NCBI GenBank assembly: GCA_039794405.1
Contig: JBDIVL010000035.1
Span: 1 to 41,583, forward strand
Length of the DNA: 41,583 bases
From: JBDIVL01 sp039794405
GTDB taxonomy: Bacteria; Planctomycetota; Brocadiia; Brocadiales; Brocadiaceae
Reading direction: 5' to 3'
Each line of letters begins with the position of its first letter. Position 1 is the stretch's first letter. This document shows positions 7,877 to 16,553 of this stretch, piece after piece. The notes under the pieces are model-generated. The model was not told the origin of the DNA. It made no database searches and worked only from the letters and a program-made list of their open reading frames with translations. A program made the position numbers and the translations under genes.

Positions 7877-9128
7877 ACAAAATATCATTACGCAAGAGAT
7901 GGAACACGTTGCAAAGAATGAAGATCTTGACCCTGAATACATCAGGATGCACATAGCAGAGGGTAAGATTGTTATCCCGGTAAACCACAAGCGTAAGGCT
8001 GTAAAGATTTGTGGTATTGGAACAGGTCTTAAGACAAAAGTCAACGCCAATATAGGTACTTCGGCTGACTACGCCGACATTGCAAACGAAAAAGAAAAGC
8101 TACGAATAGCAGAAGAGGCAGGAGCCGATGCTGTAATGGACCTCAGCACGGGTGGCAATTTGCGGACAATACGGAAAGAGATTATAGGATCCTCATCAAT
8201 TACCGTAGGCAGTGTTCCCATTTATGAGGCAGCCGTCAAAGCCGTTCAGCATAAGCATGCAATTGTTGATATGACCGCTGCAAACATGCTTGAGGCGATA
8301 AGAATGCATTGTGAGGACGGTGTAGACTTTATCACAGTTCATTGCGGTGCTACAAGAGGCGTGCTGAAACATCTTCAGGAAAACAAACGTGTTTGCGGTG
8401 TGGTAAGCCGCGGCGGAACATTTTTAGTTGAATGGATGATCCATAACAAACGTGAAAATCCACTGTATGAGGAATATGACGAGATATTGGCTATAGCAAA
8501 AGAATATGATGTAACCCTTAGCTTGGGAGATGCAATGCGGCCAGGCGCTCTGGCAGATGCATTTGACCGTGCACAGGTTTATGAATTAAATGTACTCGCG
8601 GAACTTGCCCAAAGGGCATTAGACGCCAATGTACAGGTTATCGTAGAAGGACCCGGGCATGTACCCTTAAATCAAGTAACCGCACAAGTACAACTACAGA
8701 AAGAACTTTGCAAAGGAGTACCCTTTTACGTACTTGGACCAATCGTTACGGACATCGCCCCCGGATATGACCATATTACTTCTGCCATAGGAGGAGCTAT
8801 AGCGGCCTCTGCCGGGGCAGACTTTTTATGTTATGTAACACCAACAGAACATTTAAGCTTACCTAGCCCGGATGATGTAAGAAGTGGCGTAATTGCAGCC
8901 CGGATTGCCGCACATGCCGCTGATATCGTGAAAGGTGTTAAGTCAGCCTGGGAACTGGATAAAAAGATGTCACAATTCAGGCGAAAGAGGGATTGGGAAG
9001 GTCAATTCAATACGTGTATTGATCCGCTGGTAGCAAGGAATATTCGGAAAAAGGGACAGCCACAAAATGACGAAGTGTGCTCCATGTGTGCTGAATACTG
9101 CGTGTTCAAGCTGAGTGATAAGGTATAA
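7854..9128 (+). CDS. thiC: Phosphomethylpyrimidine synthase ThiC (short form)
   Basis: ThiC is a radical-SAM enzyme that rearranges aminoimidazole ribotide into the HMP-P moiety of thiamin. The 424 residues include NANIGTS, the AGADAVMDLSTGG block, VPIYEA, the SLGDAMRPGAL motif, EGPGHVPL, and C-terminal cluster cysteines C409, C412 and C416 in the CxxCxxxC form. It lacks the N-terminal extension of the roughly 600-residue E. coli type and matches the shorter bacterial/archaeal form. The ATG lies inside the pseudouridine synthase gene and has GGGGA just upstream. No TPP riboswitch can fit before it and none is visible before the unit at 6994-7099, which is unusual for thiC. Confidence 0.95.
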   Translation: MTQLQQARQNIITQEMEHVAKNEDLDPEYIRMHIAEGKIVIPVNHKRKAVKICGIGTGLKTKVNANIGTSADYADIANEKEKLRIAEEAGADAVMDLSTGGNLRTIRKEIIGSSSITVGSVPIYEAAVKAVQHKHAIVDMTAANMLEAIRMHCEDGVDFITVHCGATRGVLKHLQENKRVCGVVSRGGTFLVEWMIHNKRENPLYEEYDEILAIAKEYDVTLSLGDAMRPGALADAFDRAQVYELNVLAELAQRALDANVQVIVEGPGHVPLNQVTAQVQLQKELCKGVPFYVLGPIVTDIAPGYDHITSAIGGAIAASAGADFLCYVTPTEHLSLPSPDDVRSGVIAARIAAHAADIVKGVKSAWELDKKMSQFRRKRDWEGQFNTCIDPLVARNIRKKGQPQNDEVCSMCAEYCVFKLSDKV

Positions 9129-9200
9129 TGCCTTTGCAATTTACATTTTTCATAACAATTTAGCTTTTGAGAAACTCCCTGCACAAATGGTATTTATTGT

Positions 9201-9225
9201 AGGGGCAGGTTTGAAACCTGCCCCT
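9201..9225. repeat. Perfect 25-base palindromic repeat after thiC
   Basis: AGGGGCAGGTTT, a central G and AAACCTGCCCCT make a perfect 12-base inverted repeat in the 212-base gap after thiC. It has no following T-run, so it is not a classical terminator, though it could stop or stabilise transcripts. From memory, very similar palindromes are dispersed in several bacterial genomes. Only one copy lies in this window. I see no other element in the gap. Confidence 0.6.
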
Positions 9226-9340
9226 AAGCGGCGTGCAACATATTACCATTGTTAGAAATTTTTCAAAAAAATACATTGTTACCCTTTTTAAAAATTTCAT
9301 TTTCAACTTGTTCGAGTTATGTTTTCATAAGGAAACACCT

Positions 9341-10081
9341 ATGGTCTTATTTATAAAACATATTACGATAGAAGGCCCCGGTACCATTGCAGATTTTCTA
9401 GAAGATAGCAAAATACCATATACAGTTATTGATCTTTCCTACGGCGACAAAGTACCCAAATTGGAAAAAGACTTTCAAACAATTATTTGTCTTGGTGGTC
9501 CCATGAACGTATATGAAGAAGAAAAATATTCATTCTTGAAATATGAGGATATCTTGCTCAAAAGGGTCGTTGATGAGAAAGTACCATTTTTAGGAATCTG
9601 TCTCGGTGCACAGTTGATTGCAAAAGCTACGGGTGCTAAAGTAACGAAAAACCCGGAGAAAGAGATCGGATGGTATAAAATAGTCCTTAATGATTACGGA
9701 TTAAAGGACGGTTTGTTTAAAGGTTTTCCAGAAGTTTTCACAGTATATCAATGGCATGGTGACACCTTTGGTATTCCTGAGGGAGGGAGAAGGTTAGCAT
9801 TCTCAGAACTTTGCCAAAATCAGGTATTAAAATATAGTCGAAATGCCTACGGTATTCAATTCCACGTAGAAATAACGAAAGAGATGATCATTCAATGGGC
9901 TGACGCATATAAAGCAGAATTAGAATCTTTAAAGGGAATTGTCTCCGATAAACAAAAAATGCTGGAAGATTATGACAGATTAAAAAAGGATTATTTGAAA
10001 CAGGCAGAACGGTTTTATGTAAACTTCTTTGAGATGGCAGGTTTGTTGAAAAGAAGATTATTTTCCTTTGCTCAGCATTAG
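9341..10081 (+). CDS. Class I glutamine amidotransferase, GMP synthase-like
   Basis: This 246-residue single-domain amidotransferase has the nucleophile C87 in LGICLGAQLIAKA and the His/Glu pair H175/E177 in QFHVE, so the catalytic triad is complete. The oxyanion segment CLGGPMNVYEE is also present. It resembles stand-alone GMP-synthase-like glutaminases of unknown partner; there is no synthase domain or obvious acceptor gene next to it. Some relatives hydrolyse gamma-glutamyl bonds. The open frame extends upstream to 9233, but the ATG at 9341 with AAGGA upstream fits the family start. It ends 19 bases before the polyferredoxin fusion gene, so the two may be co-transcribed. Confidence 0.82.
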   Translation: MVLFIKHITIEGPGTIADFLEDSKIPYTVIDLSYGDKVPKLEKDFQTIICLGGPMNVYEEEKYSFLKYEDILLKRVVDEKVPFLGICLGAQLIAKATGAKVTKNPEKEIGWYKIVLNDYGLKDGLFKGFPEVFTVYQWHGDTFGIPEGGRRLAFSELCQNQVLKYSRNAYGIQFHVEITKEMIIQWADAYKAELESLKGIVSDKQKMLEDYDRLKKDYLKQAERFYVNFFEMAGLLKRRLFSFAQH

Positions 10082-10100
10082 AAAATTTATAATTTGAATC

Positions 10101-12569
10101 ATGCAATGCAATCACAACAAAAGCAATTGGCCCTATTATACACGTAAGATTATTCAATACCTTTCTTTCTCTATTTTTATTTATCTCCTTCTCTTTTTAG
10201 ATCCCCTCACAGAAAGAGATTTCCCGGCCAATATATACCTTCGTATGAGTCCGCTTTCTGCTATCGGAGCCATAATGGCTGCAAAGACGTTTATCCTGAA
10301 ATATTGGCCTGCCCTTCTTGTGCTCCTTTTAGCGATCCCCTTCGGACGTTTCTTCTGCTCATGGATCTGTCCGCTCGGAACAACGATAGACATTACCGAC
10401 CGTTCCTTTGCTGGCCTGAGAAAGAAATCCACAAAAAATATTTACGATGGTCGTCGGATAAAATATTATCTCCTCGCCTTTCTTCTCGTCAGTTCACTCT
10501 TTAGCCAGCAGTGTATCGGGTGGTTCGACCCTCTCTCTATCGCAACAAGCGTATATGCGGTCAGTATCCATCCCTACATTATCCACCTTATTCATGGTTT
10601 TTTTAATTATTTCAGTAATATTCCATTTATCGGCGGATTTTTTGCACTTATCCACAAATTTACCGTAGAGATACTCTTCGCCTATCATACACCATTTTTC
10701 AGGGCACACGGAATCCTTTTCTTTTTCTTCATTTTGCTGATCACTTTTGGCATAGTCTTTCGGCGTTATTGGTGCAGGAATATATGTCCTATGGGTGCCA
10801 TTTTTGCTCTTATGTCAGACTGGTCTTTGTTCAAAAGAACCATTTCTTCCTCTTGTACAAGTTGTGGTTTATGTGTTGAAAAATGTGGTATGGGTGCAAT
10901 TGGAAGTGATGGAAAGAGTACAAAAGAAGGTGAATGTATTGTATGCCTAACCTGTCAAAAGGTATGTCCGGAAAACAGCATTACTTTCAAAAAGACACAG
11001 CCAAAAGAACAGAGGTATACGGTTGACCTCTCAAAGAGGGCATTTCTCATAAGTGGTTTAACCAGCGCTGTAATGGTACCTTTCCTGAAATTAAATTATA
11101 CAAAAGTTAGTAATAAGGGAAAGACATCGCTTATTCGCCCACCCGGTGCTGTTGATGAGGAGGAATTTCTTTCCCGCTGCATACGATGCGGTGAATGTAT
11201 GAAGGTCTGTAAAACCAATGGACTGCACCCGGTTTTATTAGAGGCTGGAGCAGAAGGTATGTGGACACCCAAACTTATTCCAAGATTAGGCTATTGTGAT
11301 TACGGTTGTATACTTTGTACCCGGGTCTGTCCCTCAGGTGCAATCAACCGCTTACCCATAGAAGAAAAACAGGGAATTGCCATAGGAAAGGCACGAATAG
11401 ATCACAACCGGTGTATTCCCTGGGTAGGGTATGCACGGCTTCCTGAATTAAAAAAGGAATGGCAAGACTTCAATTGTGGTGTATGTGAGGAGGTGTGCCC
11501 GGTTCCCACGAAAGCCATTCATTTCAATACCTACGTGGAAGCAGAACAACGAGAAATCCGCAGGCCGTTTGTGAGGGAGGATGTTTGTATTGGCTGTGGG
11601 TTTTGTGAAAAGGTATGCCCGGTACTTGGGACTTCTGCTATTGTTGTTGAGGGAATACAGCCGCAAACAAAAATAAGGCAAGTATCCATCCCCGATAAAA
11701 GAGGTTCAAGGACTTCTCTTATTGCTCATTTTCTTCCTGAAACTATTGGGGAATGGAAAAGGGCTTTTGGACCAAACATCTATGAGGGGAAGGAAAAGCT
11801 CTATGAGTATATAAATGGTGGCGCAGAACCTTATTTATCATACTCTTTTATTCAGGTCTTGAATACTGAATATGTAAAAGAGACTGACAAAAGGATACTT
11901 ATCGATATATGGGAATTTAACAGCACTGACGATGCCTTTGGAGTCTTTAGCAAAGACCGTGCAGGTACTGATATAAATCTTGGTGATGGGAGCGCACTCT
12001 TTGACAACTACCTCTATCTCTGGAGTAGTACATATTTTATAAAAATTGAGCCAAGAGAGGGGGATATTTTATCTGAGGAGGTTATTTTTTTAGGTAAATC
12101 TGTTATCAGCTTGCTGCCCTATACAAAGACGGCCTTACCAGAAATTATGGCTTATCTTCCCCAAAAATATCTTATCAAAGAAAGTCCAAAATTCTTTCAT
12201 AAGAAAATTGTTCTTGATAACATATACATTTCCGATAATTTTATTGAAAAAAATGTATTTCATTTTAGTGAAAAAACTGATGCAGTTATTGCAGAATACA
12301 AACCTAACACCGATACGGACCCTTTCAAACTCATGATTGTAAGATATCCCGACAACGACACGGCGAGGTTTGCTTTTGAAGACATTTTGAAGTTATGGAA
12401 AACATGGAGTGAAAAAGAATTTCTGTCCGGAACAATTCACACCTTCCAGGACAACTCTTCTCGGTATACTTCTTGCTTGCTGAAAAATAATATGGTAAAA
12501 ATAACATTTCTTTCTATAAATAAGGAAGATGGAGAGATATTACTTAAATCGATGTTAGAAAAACAGTAA
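10101..12569 (+). CDS. NapH/NapG-type polyferredoxin membrane fusion with a DUF6599-like C-terminal domain
   Basis: This 822-residue protein has three parts. Residues 1-300 are NapH/NosR/MauN-like: membrane helices, the paired motifs FxCxxxCP (C86/C90) and WCxxxCP (C225/C229), and two [4Fe-4S] sites (252-262, 279-289). At 311-330 lies SKRAFLISGL plus a hydrophobic run, like a twin-arginine signal. Residues 345-515 are a NapG/MauM-like ferredoxin with clusters near 360-370, 399-410, 459-466 and 496-506. Residues 543-822 form a soluble domain resembling DUF6599 (WKRAFGP..YE..KLYEYINGGAEPYL). Such proteins move electrons between quinols and redox enzymes in the membrane or periplasm. The partner is not encoded nearby. 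No clear Shine-Dalgarno precedes the ATG. Confidence 0.8.
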   Translation: MQCNHNKSNWPYYTRKIIQYLSFSIFIYLLLFLDPLTERDFPANIYLRMSPLSAIGAIMAAKTFILKYWPALLVLLLAIPFGRFFCSWICPLGTTIDITDRSFAGLRKKSTKNIYDGRRIKYYLLAFLLVSSLFSQQCIGWFDPLSIATSVYAVSIHPYIIHLIHGFFNYFSNIPFIGGFFALIHKFTVEILFAYHTPFFRAHGILFFFFILLITFGIVFRRYWCRNICPMGAIFALMSDWSLFKRTISSSCTSCGLCVEKCGMGAIGSDGKSTKEGECIVCLTCQKVCPENSITFKKTQPKEQRYTVDLSKRAFLISGLTSAVMVPFLKLNYTKVSNKGKTSLIRPPGAVDEEEFLSRCIRCGECMKVCKTNGLHPVLLEAGAEGMWTPKLIPRLGYCDYGCILCTRVCPSGAINRLPIEEKQGIAIGKARIDHNRCIPWVGYARLPELKKEWQDFNCGVCEEVCPVPTKAIHFNTYVEAEQREIRRPFVREDVCIGCGFCEKVCPVLGTSAIVVEGIQPQTKIRQVSIPDKRGSRTSLIAHFLPETIGEWKRAFGPNIYEGKEKLYEYINGGAEPYLSYSFIQVLNTEYVKETDKRILIDIWEFNSTDDAFGVFSKDRAGTDINLGDGSALFDNYLYLWSSTYFIKIEPREGDILSEEVIFLGKSVISLLPYTKTALPEIMAYLPQKYLIKESPKFFHKKIVLDNIYISDNFIEKNVFHFSEKTDAVIAEYKPNTDTDPFKLMIVRYPDNDTARFAFEDILKLWKTWSEKEFLSGTIHTFQDNSSRYTSCLLKNNMVKITFLSINKEDGEILLKSMLEKQ

Positions 12570-12578
12570 ATTTTTTTA

Positions 12579-12608
12579 TTGCAAAAAACAGTTAACTTTT
12601 GTTATATT
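12579..12608 (+). promoter_or_regulatory. Candidate promoter for rpsO-pnp
   Basis: TTGCAA (12579-12584) and TATATT (12603-12608), 18 bases apart, sit in the AT-rich gap before rpsO, leaving a leader of about 105 bases. A second option is an extended -10 TGGTATAAA (12642-12650). Leaders of this size before rpsO are often targets of S15 autoregulation; no specific fold was established here. Confidence 0.35.
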
Positions 12609-12721
12609 TATTAACGATTAGAATGATAAGTTAAATTAATTTGGTATAAATTAAGTTTATTTACTAGTTAGGATTAATGGCTGAATTAGGCAGTTTATTT
12701 TCTGTTAAGGGATGAATATAC

Positions 12722-12988
12722 ATGATAGGTAAGGAATTAAAACAGCGAATTATCAGTGATATGAAAGTTCATGAACATGATACAGGCTCTCCAGAAGTAC
12801 AGGTAGCACTGCTAACAGAACGAATCAATCACTTAAGTGACCATTTGAAGGAACATAAGAAAGACCATACCTCCCGTAGAGGGCTGCTTCAGATGGTTGG
12901 GCGCAGATCGGCATTGCTCAAATACTTATCAAAGCAGGACAATACAAGATATAAGAGTCTCATCAGCAGACTTGGTATTCGCAAGTAG
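12722..12988 (+). CDS. rpsO: 30S ribosomal protein S15
   Basis: At 88 residues this has the exact family length. It carries the signature HEHDTGSPEVQVALLTERINHLSDHLKEHKKDHTSRRGLL and ends YKSLISRLGIRK. S15 binds the central domain of 16S rRNA early in 30S assembly. The Shine-Dalgarno AAGGGATG lies 8-15 bases before the ATG. The rpsO-pnp order is widely conserved in bacteria and is kept here. Confidence 0.97.
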   Translation: MIGKELKQRIISDMKVHEHDTGSPEVQVALLTERINHLSDHLKEHKKDHTSRRGLLQMVGRRSALLKYLSKQDNTRYKSLISRLGIRK

Positions 12989-13032
12989 ATCAATCTTCTT
13001 AGGAGGAACAATAAACTTATCCCAAAATGTAT

Positions 13033-13077
13033 AAAGAATTCAAGATTAATCATTCTTTTTGCTGGTCAAAAGCAAAA
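13033..13077 (+). other. Hairpins in the rpsO-pnp gap
   Basis: Two overlapping weak stems lie between rpsO and pnp: AAAGAAT/ATTCTTT (13033-13039, 13052-13058) followed by Ts, and TTTTGC/GCAAAA (13057-13062, 13072-13077). In other bacteria this gap holds an RNase III-processed hairpin through which PNPase controls its own mRNA. A similar role is inferred from position only. Confidence 0.35.
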
Positions 13078-13107
13078 TATAGTAAATAAACAGAGTTGGA
13101 GGTATAA

Positions 13108-15222
13108 ATGACGTATCACAGAGTAGAAAGGTTGATCGGCAAAAGGACACTTAGTATAGAAGTAGGTAAAATTGCAAGACAAGCTGATGGTGCCGCGGTA
13201 GTTAGATATGGAGACACAATAGTCTTGGTGACAGCAGTATCGGCGCCCGAAGAAAATGAAGAAGCTGATTTTTTCCCTCTCACCGTAGACTATAGAGAAA
13301 AGACATATGCAGCAGGGAAATTCCCAGGCGGCTTCTTTAAAAGAGAAGGCAAACCAACCTTAAAGGAAATATTAACCATGCGGTTAATAGACCGCCCGAT
13401 AAGGCCCCTCTTCCCAGAAACATACCTTCGTGAAGTTCAAGTTATGTCTATGGTCCTTTCTGCTGATAAAGAAAATGACCCAGACATTCTTGCAATGATA
13501 GGAGCATCTGCTGCTTTATCCGTTTCAAGCATTCCTTTTCAGGGACCAACAGGCTCCGTAAGAGTCGGCCAGATCAATGGTGAATTTATTATCAACCCCA
13601 CCCATTCTGAACTAGCCATGAGTAGCATGGATCTTGTAGTTTCTGGGACGGAAGACGCTGTTACCATGGTTGAGTCATCTAGTAAAGAAGTTCCAGAAGA
13701 TCAAATGGTAGATGCCATCATGTTTGGACATACATTCATTAAAGAAATTGTACAGCTTCAAAGAGAACTATTAACCAAGCATAGAAACGAAAAACAACCC
13801 GTCCCTCCCTTAAAAATTAATATGGCCCTTCTAGAAGAAATTAAAAATACGTACTATTCTCAAATATTAGAAAAGAACCAGACACCCGGAAAGCATGAAC
13901 GAAAAAAGGCATTAAACGAAGTAATAAATCAGATTATCAATGAATATTGTACTGACCAAGAAGGCGCTCCAACAAAAAAAGAAGTTAAGGCGATCTTTGA
14001 AAAGATAGAAACGATTGTAGTTCGCGACCAAATTATAAAGGAAAATAAGAGACCAGATAGACGTGGATTAAAGGATATCCGACCAATTACATGTGAAGTC
14101 GGAATATTGCCAAGAACCCATGGCTCTGCGCTTTTTACGAGAGGGGAAACACAGGCGATTGTAGTAACAACCCTTGGTACAACAATGGATGAACAAAAAG
14201 TAGACACCCTCGAAGACGAATATTCAAAGAAATTTATGTTGGATTATAATTTTCCACCTTTTTGTGTCGGTGAGATAAAACCATTGCGTGGACCAGGTAG
14301 ACGGGAAATTGGGCATGGGGCATTGGCTGAACGAGCGTTAGAGGCAGTATTACCATCATTAGACGACTTTCCATATACGATACGGGTAGTGTCCGATATT
14401 ACGGAGTCCAATGGGTCCTCCTCTATGGCCACAGTTTGTGGTGGAACTCTCTCGATGATGGATGCTGGTATCCCCATTCATGCACCAGTTGCTGGTATTG
14501 CAATGGGCTTAGTGAAGGAAGAGAATGAAGTTTGTATCCTATCAGATATTTTGGGAACGGAAGATCATTTGGGTGATATGGATTTCAAGGTCGCAGGAAC
14601 AGCAAAAGGTGTTACTGCACTACAAATGGATATTAAAATCTCCGGCATAACAGAAAAAATTATGCGTGATGCGCTAGCACAGGCAAAAGAAGGTCGACTG
14701 TTTATCCTTGATGAACTTGCGAGGGTTATTGAGAAACCAAGAGGAGAGATTTCTGTCTATGCACCGAAACTGATCCATATAAAGATTAACCCAGAAAAAA
14801 TTGGTATGGTCATCGGCCCTGGCGGTAAAAACATCAAAAAAATACAAGAGGAGACTGGTGCAAAGATCGAGATTGAGAATGACGGTACCGTTATTATTTC
14901 TTCAGCTCTCGCAGAATCTGCAAATAAAGCAAAAACATGGATTGAACGGATGACGGAAGAGGTACAAGTCGGTAAGACCTATGCCGGAAAGGTTCTCTCT
15001 TTGAAGGAGTACGGAGCTTTTGTGGAAATCCTTCCAGGGCACGATGGGTTAGTGCATATTTCCGAATTATCTGATAGCTATGTTGAAAAAGTCGAGGATG
15101 TTGTACAAGTAGGCCAAGAAATTATGATAAAAGTAATTGGAATAGATGATCAAAAACGAGTGAAACTCAGCAGAAAGGCTGCACTCAAAGAAAAAATGCA
15201 ACCTGAATCTTCAAGTGTGTAA
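13108..15222 (+). CDS. pnp: Polyribonucleotide nucleotidyltransferase (PNPase)
   Basis: This 704-residue protein has the family layout: a first RNase PH domain (about 10-145, with PGGFFKREGKPT and RLIDRPIRPLFP), an all-helical linker, a second RNase PH domain (about 310-545, with FTRGETQAIV and the DITESNGSSSMATVCGG active-site region), a KH domain with GPGG (about 555-615) and an S1 domain (about 625-690, GAFVEILPGHDGLVHISEL). PNPase degrades RNA 3' to 5' by phosphorolysis. GGAGG precedes the ATG. It is probably co-transcribed with rpsO and perhaps the cold-shock gene. Confidence 0.97.
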   Translation: MTYHRVERLIGKRTLSIEVGKIARQADGAAVVRYGDTIVLVTAVSAPEENEEADFFPLTVDYREKTYAAGKFPGGFFKREGKPTLKEILTMRLIDRPIRPLFPETYLREVQVMSMVLSADKENDPDILAMIGASAALSVSSIPFQGPTGSVRVGQINGEFIINPTHSELAMSSMDLVVSGTEDAVTMVESSSKEVPEDQMVDAIMFGHTFIKEIVQLQRELLTKHRNEKQPVPPLKINMALLEEIKNTYYSQILEKNQTPGKHERKKALNEVINQIINEYCTDQEGAPTKKEVKAIFEKIETIVVRDQIIKENKRPDRRGLKDIRPITCEVGILPRTHGSALFTRGETQAIVVTTLGTTMDEQKVDTLEDEYSKKFMLDYNFPPFCVGEIKPLRGPGRREIGHGALAERALEAVLPSLDDFPYTIRVVSDITESNGSSSMATVCGGTLSMMDAGIPIHAPVAGIAMGLVKEENEVCILSDILGTEDHLGDMDFKVAGTAKGVTALQMDIKISGITEKIMRDALAQAKEGRLFILDELARVIEKPRGEISVYAPKLIHIKINPEKIGMVIGPGGKNIKKIQEETGAKIEIENDGTVIISSALAESANKAKTWIERMTEEVQVGKTYAGKVLSLKEYGAFVEILPGHDGLVHISELSDSYVEKVEDVVQVGQEIMIKVIGIDDQKRVKLSRKAALKEKMQPESSSV

Positions 15223-15455
15223 AGTCTAAACCTTTAAGTAACTATCTTAAAACTACTTCTGTAAAGTCGAGTGCATTATTTAGCAATATTTATAAAAGGA
15301 GGATTCGTAGGAAAAATTTAAATATTTTTATCCATTATTAACTTTTATATCTTTTGATCTTTTCAGGAGGATATAGAAGGCATAAAGGATAAAAAAAGTC
15401 GTTGATTATGTCTTACTGTTTTACGTTGTATCTATTCAATTAGGAGAGCAATATA

Positions 15456-15662
15456 ATGGCAATAGGTAAAGTTAAGTGGTTTGATGCAAAAAAAGGTTTT
15501 GGTTTTATTGAGCAAGAAGGCGGTGGAGATGTTTTCGTTCACTATTCCAATATTAGTGGTGATGGGTTTAAAACACTAGAAGATGGAGAAAAGGTAGAAT
15601 TTGATATCGTTGAAGGGGCAAAAGGTCTGCAAGCGCAAAAGGTGACCCGCGTCACTTCCTAA
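15456..15662 (+). CDS. Cold-shock-domain RNA chaperone (Csp family)
   Basis: This 68-residue single cold-shock domain has both RNA-binding motifs, RNP1 KGFGFIE and RNP2 VFVHY, and the start MAIGKVKWFDAKKGFGFI. Csp proteins bind single-stranded RNA/DNA and loosen RNA structure. TAGGAGAG precedes the ATG by 8-10 bases. The 233-base gap after pnp contains two extra purine-rich Shine-Dalgarno-like blocks (near 15296 and 15364) and an 11-codon reading frame ending at the csp ribosome-binding site. A long leader is typical of cold-regulated csp genes. A strong terminator follows. Confidence 0.95.
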   Translation: MAIGKVKWFDAKKGFGFIEQEGGGDVFVHYSNISGDGFKTLEDGEKVEFDIVEGAKGLQAQKVTRVTS

Positions 15663-15686
15663 AACAATATATACTTAAATATCATC

Positions 15687-15733
15687 GAGCCAGGAAGAAG
15701 GCGTCTGAGGTTGTCTTCCTGGCTCTTTTTTTT
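15687..15733 (+). terminator. Intrinsic terminator after csp
   Basis: GAGCCAGGAAGA (15687-15698) pairs perfectly with TCTTCCTGGCTC (15714-15725) over 12 bases around a 15-base loop, followed at once by eight Ts (15726-15733). This is the clearest intrinsic terminator in the window. Confidence 0.92.
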
Positions 15734-15745
15734 GATTCAAAGAAT

Positions 15746-16546
15746 GTGATTCAGTACTCAATTGGTGCAATAGTATCAATCATTATTTTCATTCCATTGG
15801 CTTTTTTCTATATACGAAGGGCCATTGAAACGACGAGAGAACTTGAGAAAAGGGCAATGAATTCAGAGCGATTAGCTTTTATTGGTACATTAGCAGGGGG
15901 ACTTGCCCACGAAATTAAAAATCCCTTGAGCACACTTAATATTAATCTCCAGCTTCTGAAAGAGGATATGCAAGGTGAGACGGGAGAAAATAGCAGAAAA
16001 ATATCCATAAAGGTACAGGCCTTACAAAAAGAAGTCCAACGTCTGGAAGCGATATTGAACGACTTTCTAAGGTTTGCCAGAGGGCAAAAACTAGAACTGA
16101 AAGACCATAATATTAATGAGATCGTCGATGAGGTAATAGACTTTGTTACGCCAGAAGTAAAACAAAAAAACATACTTATCCTGAAAAGTTACGATACCGA
16201 TCTCCCCTTATGCCGCGTAGATAGCAATCTTATAAAACAGGCAATTTTAAATGTTGTTATCAACGCAGAACAAGCAATGGAAAATGGCGGTGAACTTATG
16301 ATCCGTACAACCAGAAATAAAAAGCATGTGCAAATCGATATAACAGATACGGGCACAGGTGTTCCAAAAGATATTCTTAATAAGATATTTCAGGTTTATT
16401 TCTCTACCAAGAAAACAGGAACTGGTCTTGGACTTCCAACAACTAAACGTATTATCGAAGAACATAAAGGGACAATCTCAGTCCAAAGTGAAGAGGGAAA
16501 AGGAACAAACTTTTCAATAAAATTACCCATACATTTGACGTTCTGA
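15746..16546 (+). CDS. Membrane-anchored sensor histidine kinase (NtrB/AtoS-type)
   Basis: This 266-residue protein has a single N-terminal membrane segment (about 5-23) followed directly by the H box GGLAHEIKNPLS with phospho-acceptor H55. The ATPase domain has the N box (LIKQAILNVVINAEQAMEN), G1 DTGTGVP, the F box and G2 TGTGLGL. There is no periplasmic sensor, HAMP or PAS domain, so how it senses a signal is unclear. The only start upstream of the membrane segment is a GTG 13 bases beyond the csp terminator's T-run, without a good Shine-Dalgarno; the real start may differ. The partner regulator begins 7 bases after its stop. Confidence 0.85.
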   Translation: MIQYSIGAIVSIIIFIPLAFFYIRRAIETTRELEKRAMNSERLAFIGTLAGGLAHEIKNPLSTLNINLQLLKEDMQGETGENSRKISIKVQALQKEVQRLEAILNDFLRFARGQKLELKDHNINEIVDEVIDFVTPEVKQKNILILKSYDTDLPLCRVDSNLIKQAILNVVINAEQAMENGGELMIRTTRNKKHVQIDITDTGTGVPKDILNKIFQVYFSTKKTGTGLGLPTTKRIIEEHKGTISVQSEEGKGTNFSIKLPIHLTF

Positions 16547-16553
16547 TAAGTTT

